Positions 43,951-46,684 of a DNA stretch of 46,684 bases are shown piece after piece. Positions within the stretch are counted from its first letter, which is position 1. Each line of letters begins with the position of its first letter. The translations under genes were made by a program, and so were the position numbers. The notes beneath the pieces are model-generated. The model was not told the origin of the DNA, made no database searches, and saw nothing but the letters and a program-made list of their open reading frames with translations. Source of the stretch: a virus; IMG/VR virus record IMGVR_UViG_3300043219_000162, positions 1 to 46,684 of that record, one strand, 5' to 3'.

Positions 43951-44181
43951 TCAGACCAACCAACCCAAGTCCTTGAGGGCTTGGCACTCCTCACAGAGAC
44001 TCTTGGGAGTGGATGTATAACACTCTGGTTTTTCGTCCGCATAGTGTCCACATGCTACGCAATAGAAGTACATGGGACTCCCTGCCGGGAGGGAGGAGTT
44101 GTCTATCTGATCCGGACGGTTGGCCCTCCTCTCCTTGAGGGCTTCAACTGCCGTCTCTCTGCCTTGTGTTGTCAATGGCAT
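43951..44181 (-). CDS. Small zinc-ribbon protein
   Basis: 76 residues. 'PAGSPMYFYCVACGHYADEKP' and 'SLCEECQALKDLGWL' make a four-Cys ribbon of a type I have seen in many phage genomes, function unknown there too. ATG 44181 with CAGGAGAAAG. Confidence 0.75.
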   Translation of the reverse strand: MPLTTQGRETAVEALKERRANRPDQIDNSSLPAGSPMYFYCVACGHYADEKPECYTSTPKSLCEECQALKDLGWLV

Positions 44182-44416
44182 TACTTTCTCCTGTCTCGTC
44201 CCGTCTTGGGATGTGTGTTGATACTTGATAGAGCCTGCTCACCGCTTCCTCCGGGCTTTCCCCATGGCAGATGACGTTGGGATGGTCTGTGAGCCTTGCA
44301 GTGAAGTCCCTCTTGACCGTCTCCTTGAGGAGGAGTTCCTCCCCCGCCCCAAGGATGAGCCGGACAAAGGTCATGCAATCTGCCGCCCTTGCCCGGTACA
44401 GCTTTCCTCTTTTCAT
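44144..44416 (-). CDS. Unknown small protein
   Basis: 90 residues, 'DCMTFVRLILGAGEELLLKETV', 'NVICHGESPEEAVSRLYQ'. The middle resembles the strand-helix of small HicB-like domains ('HGESPEEAVSRL'), but the rest does not let me decide. Overlaps the next gene by 38 nt. ATG 44416 with TAGGAGGA. Confidence 0.66.
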   Translation of the reverse strand: MKRGKLYRARAADCMTFVRLILGAGEELLLKETVKRDFTARLTDHPNVICHGESPEEAVSRLYQVSTHIPRRDETGESNAIDNTRQRDGS

Positions 44417-44423
44417 GTTCCTC

Positions 44424-44552
44424 CTACCATCTGTTTCTATAGAGCACTGCCACTAGAATCACGGCAATGGTTCCTGTCATGCCGGAGATGAAGCCGGTTG
44501 CAAAATGAAATGCCGCCGTATCCGGGAGGATGCTGAACTCAATCAAGGCCAA
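44424..44552 (-). CDS. 42-residue membrane peptide, TTG start
   Basis: TTG 44552 with AGGAGG 7 nt upstream, overlapping the end of the previous gene by 14 nt. Sequence begins MALIEFSILPDTAAFHFATG and has a membrane segment 'FISGMTGTIAVILVAVLY'. Its stop lies 7 nt before the next start. Function unknown. Confidence 0.55.
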   Translation of the reverse strand: MALIEFSILPDTAAFHFATGFISGMTGTIAVILVAVLYRNRW

Positions 44553-44847
44553 GGAATTTCCTCCTCCGGGCTTGCTTCTGCTCCAAGGTTGTCATTGGGC
44601 TCCCTTTCCGGGAGGAGAGTTTTGGCCAAATCAGGGTTCCCTTTGGACTCTCTCCCTCAAGAGGGGAGTCCTGTCCAAAGTTCCTCCGGATAAGTTCCTC
44701 CCAATACTTGTTCACCCGTTGCAAGCTTTCCCCATGCCTCCTGTCTTGGGCATGGAGTCTCTGCTTGCATCTCTTGTCTCCAAGCAGGAGCCCCGCGACC
44801 ATCCCGAGCAGGAGGCAGAGAATCACAATTGGAATCAGTTCACTCAT
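44539..44847 (-). CDS. Single-pass membrane protein
   Basis: 102 residues from ATG 44847. N-terminal membrane segment (residues 4-22, 'LIPIVILCLLLGMVAGLLL') and a long basic helical cytoplasmic or periplasmic part. An i-spanin-like topology is possible but no o-spanin partner is visible. Confidence 0.66.
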   Translation of the reverse strand: MSELIPIVILCLLLGMVAGLLLGDKRCKQRLHAQDRRHGESLQRVNKYWEELIRRNFGQDSPLEGESPKGTLIWPKLSSRKGSPMTTLEQKQARRRKFLGLD

Positions 44848-45079
44848 GGAACGTTGCCTTTGCCTTTCCGCTTGCAAGAGCTTCTCCTGCCCGCCTCATC
44901 CTCTCCTGCCTTGCCGCTTCCTCCTCCTGCCGCTTCTTGATGTACTGCCGAAGATGGTAGCCCCTCATTGCCCAACCAAGCCACATTGCTCCAATACAGA
45001 TGAAGCATGAGGAGAGCATTACAATGGCGACCAACTGAGCGTTGGACAAACCTGATGCTTGAGTGAGCCACTCCATCAT
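44840..45079 (-). CDS. Membrane protein
   Basis: 79 residues. Membrane segment at about residues 16-37 ('LVAIVMLSSCFICIGAMWLG') and a charged coiled-coil C-terminus 'KKRQEEEAARQERMRRAGE'. ATGA overlap with the upstream gene. Function unknown. Confidence 0.67.
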   Translation of the reverse strand: MMEWLTQASGLSNAQLVAIVMLSSCFICIGAMWLGWAMRGYHLRQYIKKRQEEEAARQERMRRAGEALASGKAKATFHE

Positions 45080-46293
45080 TGCCCCTCCGGAGGATCTGTC
45101 CTGTATCCCCGCTTCTTGAGAAACTTCCTCTTGGGCTTGTGGTCTGCAACGGTCTTCTCAGCCAAGGCAGTGGCATCCTCCTCAAGCTTGTTGAGGGTCT
45201 CAGCCTGATTGGTTTTCCTCATAGCCGCTGCGCTCTCCTCAGCAGACATGATCCGAGGTTCCTCCTCCGGCTCCGGGCCAACCTCAGCAAGCTTCTCAGC
45301 AAAGCTCTCCGGCATGACATCATCCGCCGCAAGCTCAACAATGGAGAGCTTCTCAAGTTCCTCCTGAGTGAGGATAGGATCAGTCTTGACATGCTCACCG
45401 TTCTGGACTGATGCCTCCTTGTCCAGTCTTGTAGATCCGGGGATAGTGTCAAAGAGGAATTGTCTGTGAGCCTGTTGGAGCTTCTCAATTACTTCCGGAA
45501 TATGTTCCGGCTTGATGTGGATTTCCCCTTCCCCGCCGTTGGGGTTGCCCTTGTCAATCTCATAGATCCAGAGAGACCGCTCTTGGTACTCCGGCATGAG
45601 TTGCAACCGGACATAGTTCCTCCCAACCTCATTCCGGGGAATCCAGTCCACGAAAACCGTGTCCTCCCCAACCATGTCCTTGGTGATCTCCTTTGGAGCC
45701 TTTGCAGTCCGGAGAAAGTAGATGATCTCCGCTCTGTCCGTGGGGTTCCTGATGGTCAAGAGAGCATCATGGAGGACACGAGGAATTGCTATTGAGTCCT
45801 TGAGTGTTGCAAACCTGTTGGAAGGCTTGTTGACCGTCTTGGAGTGATCCCGCTCATCCTCCCTTGGCAGAGGTCTGCTTGCAACAAACTCCTCCTCCTC
45901 ATCCTCAGACTTGTCCTCCGAATATCCGAGGAACTCGAAAGCCGCCGCTGGACTACAGGCCAAGAGTTTAGTACCGGGGTACACTTCCGTTTCCGGATCT
46001 AGGAAAGCAATACTCTTTCCTCCTCTTCCAAGATGCCGGACAGTGTATTCAATTCTGTTGGCTCCTCCCGGCAGTCCCCTCTTCTCCGGCAGTGCTTCCT
46101 TCACTGCCACTTCTAGCACCATTGCCGTTCCGTTGGAGGTCTGAACAAAATCCCCCCTTTCAAATCGACTACTGTTCATAGTTCCTCTCTTTCTCCTGCA
46201 TCCGCAAGCAACCGATGGACCTCCAAGAAACTCAAGGATGCCCCGCCCATAACAGGCAGGGCAATCAGGGTTGCCCGTTGCAAAGTTGCTCAT
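45076..46293 (-). CDS. Unknown protein with N-terminal DnaJ-like Cys site
   Basis: 405 residues. 'CPACYGRGILEF' and 'ACGCRRKRG' at residues 11-36 look like half of a DnaJ-type zinc centre. Then 'FERGDFVQTSNGTAMVLEV' (an SH3-like barrel sequence), a mixed middle with 'PRVLHDALLTIRNPTDRAEI', and an acidic and Lys-rich C-terminus. ATG 46293 with AAGAGGAA. An alternative internal ATG at residue 39 would drop the Cys site. Function unknown. Confidence 0.74.
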   Translation of the reverse strand: MSNFATGNPDCPACYGRGILEFLGGPSVACGCRRKRGTMNSSRFERGDFVQTSNGTAMVLEVAVKEALPEKRGLPGGANRIEYTVRHLGRGGKSIAFLDPETEVYPGTKLLACSPAAAFEFLGYSEDKSEDEEEEFVASRPLPREDERDHSKTVNKPSNRFATLKDSIAIPRVLHDALLTIRNPTDRAEIIYFLRTAKAPKEITKDMVGEDTVFVDWIPRNEVGRNYVRLQLMPEYQERSLWIYEIDKGNPNGGEGEIHIKPEHIPEVIEKLQQAHRQFLFDTIPGSTRLDKEASVQNGEHVKTDPILTQEELEKLSIVELAADDVMPESFAEKLAEVGPEPEEEPRIMSAEESAAAMRKTNQAETLNKLEEDATALAEKTVADHKPKRKFLKKRGYRTDPPEGQ

Positions 46294-46517
46294 GTGATTC
46301 CTCTTGCTGAGATCCGTTCAAAGAGCCTCCGGAGGAGGAATGAACGGATGATACTCAGCCCATTGAAGATGACCACAAAGGCAAATGCCTTGCCATGCCC
46401 AATCGAAACTCCGAAGAAGGCAGGCAAGACATAAACGTACATGATCCAAGCCACCACATTCCCAACCATCAAGTTAGTGGTGGATTCAACTGCTGACATC
46501 CGTTTGGATTGACTCAT
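46290..46517 (-). CDS. Two-pass membrane protein (DUF7220-like)
   Basis: 75 residues from ATG 46517 behind GAGGAGGAAG; a longer frame upstream is Ser-rich and has no ribosome site. 'SAVESTTNLMVGNVVAWIMYVYVLPAFFG' and 'FVVIFNGLSIIRSFLLRRLFERI' fit the two-helix phage family with the conserved 'S..RS..LRR.FE' end. Function of that family is unknown. Confidence 0.75.
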   Translation of the reverse strand: MSQSKRMSAVESTTNLMVGNVVAWIMYVYVLPAFFGVSIGHGKAFAFVVIFNGLSIIRSFLLRRLFERISARGIT

Positions 46518-46545
46518 CTTCCTCCTCAGTCTGCCACAGTTCCTC

Positions 46546-46684
46546 CTAGAATGCAAGAAGCTTGGTACACTTCTCCTGCCGGTCTGAGATCCATTGCTTG
46601 ATGATGAGCCACTTGATACCGCGCCAACGGAACCATTCGCCCCGCTCAGCCTTGAAAGCATCCTCCCTCTTCACTACCTCGATT
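46546..46684 (-). CDS. C-terminal end of an unknown gene (runs in from outside)
   Basis: The last 45 codons of a gene whose start is beyond the window: 'EDAFKAERGEWFRWRGIKWL' followed by 'IKQWISDRQEKCTKLL'. Basic and Trp-rich. A TAGGAGGA ribosome-like site overlaps its stop (TAG), but the next gene starts 29 nt later. Not enough sequence to assign. Confidence 0.55.
   Translation of the reverse strand, partial: IEVVKREDAFKAERGEWFRWRGIKWLIIKQWISDRQEKCTKLLAF

Noticed and set aside
1-46684. tRNA genes, integrase, repressor, transposase or insertion sequence
   Set aside because: I looked for cloverleaf-like pairings with CCA-type ends, tyrosine/serine recombinase motifs and DDE motifs with terminal repeats and saw none; a tRNAscan and an HMM search would be needed to be sure.

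Overview
This window is part of a tailed double-stranded DNA phage genome. The head and tail genes are HK97-like and the presence of a tape measure protein and a lambda-type tail assembly chaperone pair point to a siphovirus. Essentially every gene is on the minus strand, so transcription runs from high to low coordinates. Genes are tightly packed with many ATGA or TAATG overlaps, and GGAGG ribosome sites are frequent. No integrase, repressor, tRNA, CRISPR, DNA polymerase, helicase or primase was seen, so replication genes presumably lie outside the window and nothing here supports a temperate lifestyle. The host cannot be named. Export-type signal sequences, an M15 endolysin, an ArdC-like antirestriction protein and Shine-Dalgarno use fit a bacterial host.

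Layout. Positions 1-12.7 kb hold the late morphogenesis block: large terminase, a FliA/SigB-like sigma factor, portal, Mu F-like minor head protein, prohead protease, major capsid protein, decoration proteins, connector, head closure, HK97 gp10-like, tail completion, two tandem paralogous small proteins, tail tube, a chaperone pair joined by a -1 frameshift, and the start of the tape measure gene. Positions 12.8-15.2 kb hold thyX and small, mostly membrane, genes. Positions 15.3-18.6 kb hold a tail-fibre/spike cassette of three consecutive proteins that all begin with signal-peptide-like segments. Positions 18.6-23.2 kb look like an early region: small orphan genes and an ArdC-like gene, each behind a strong TTGACA-N17-TATACT-type promoter, many of them apparently leaderless, plus a candidate non-coding RNA and a large inverted repeat. 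Positions 23.2-30 kb hold a MazG-like enzyme, a chaperone-like domain fused to a methyltransferase, an endolysin, and a protein with a histone H1-like tail on a small-terminase-like body. Positions 30-46.7 kb hold about 35 mostly unrecognised genes: many Cys4 metal-binding proteins, including an 811-residue protein with about eight zinc ribbons, several single-pass membrane proteins, a SLOG-family protein and a protein with a twin-arginine-like signal.

Regulation. Two classes of promoter-like sequence are visible. Class 1 is sigma70-like with GGA or TCC triplet runs in the -35/-10 spacer and is concentrated in the early region. Class 2 is a CCG(T)ATNAT element that recurs about fifteen times at gene junctions, often directly downstream of a rho-independent terminator and often 6-7 nt before a start codon. 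Its core resembles the CCGATAA -10 box of FliA-type sigma factors, and the phage encodes such a factor. An early-to-late sigma switch is therefore a reasonable hypothesis, though it is an inference from sequence alone.
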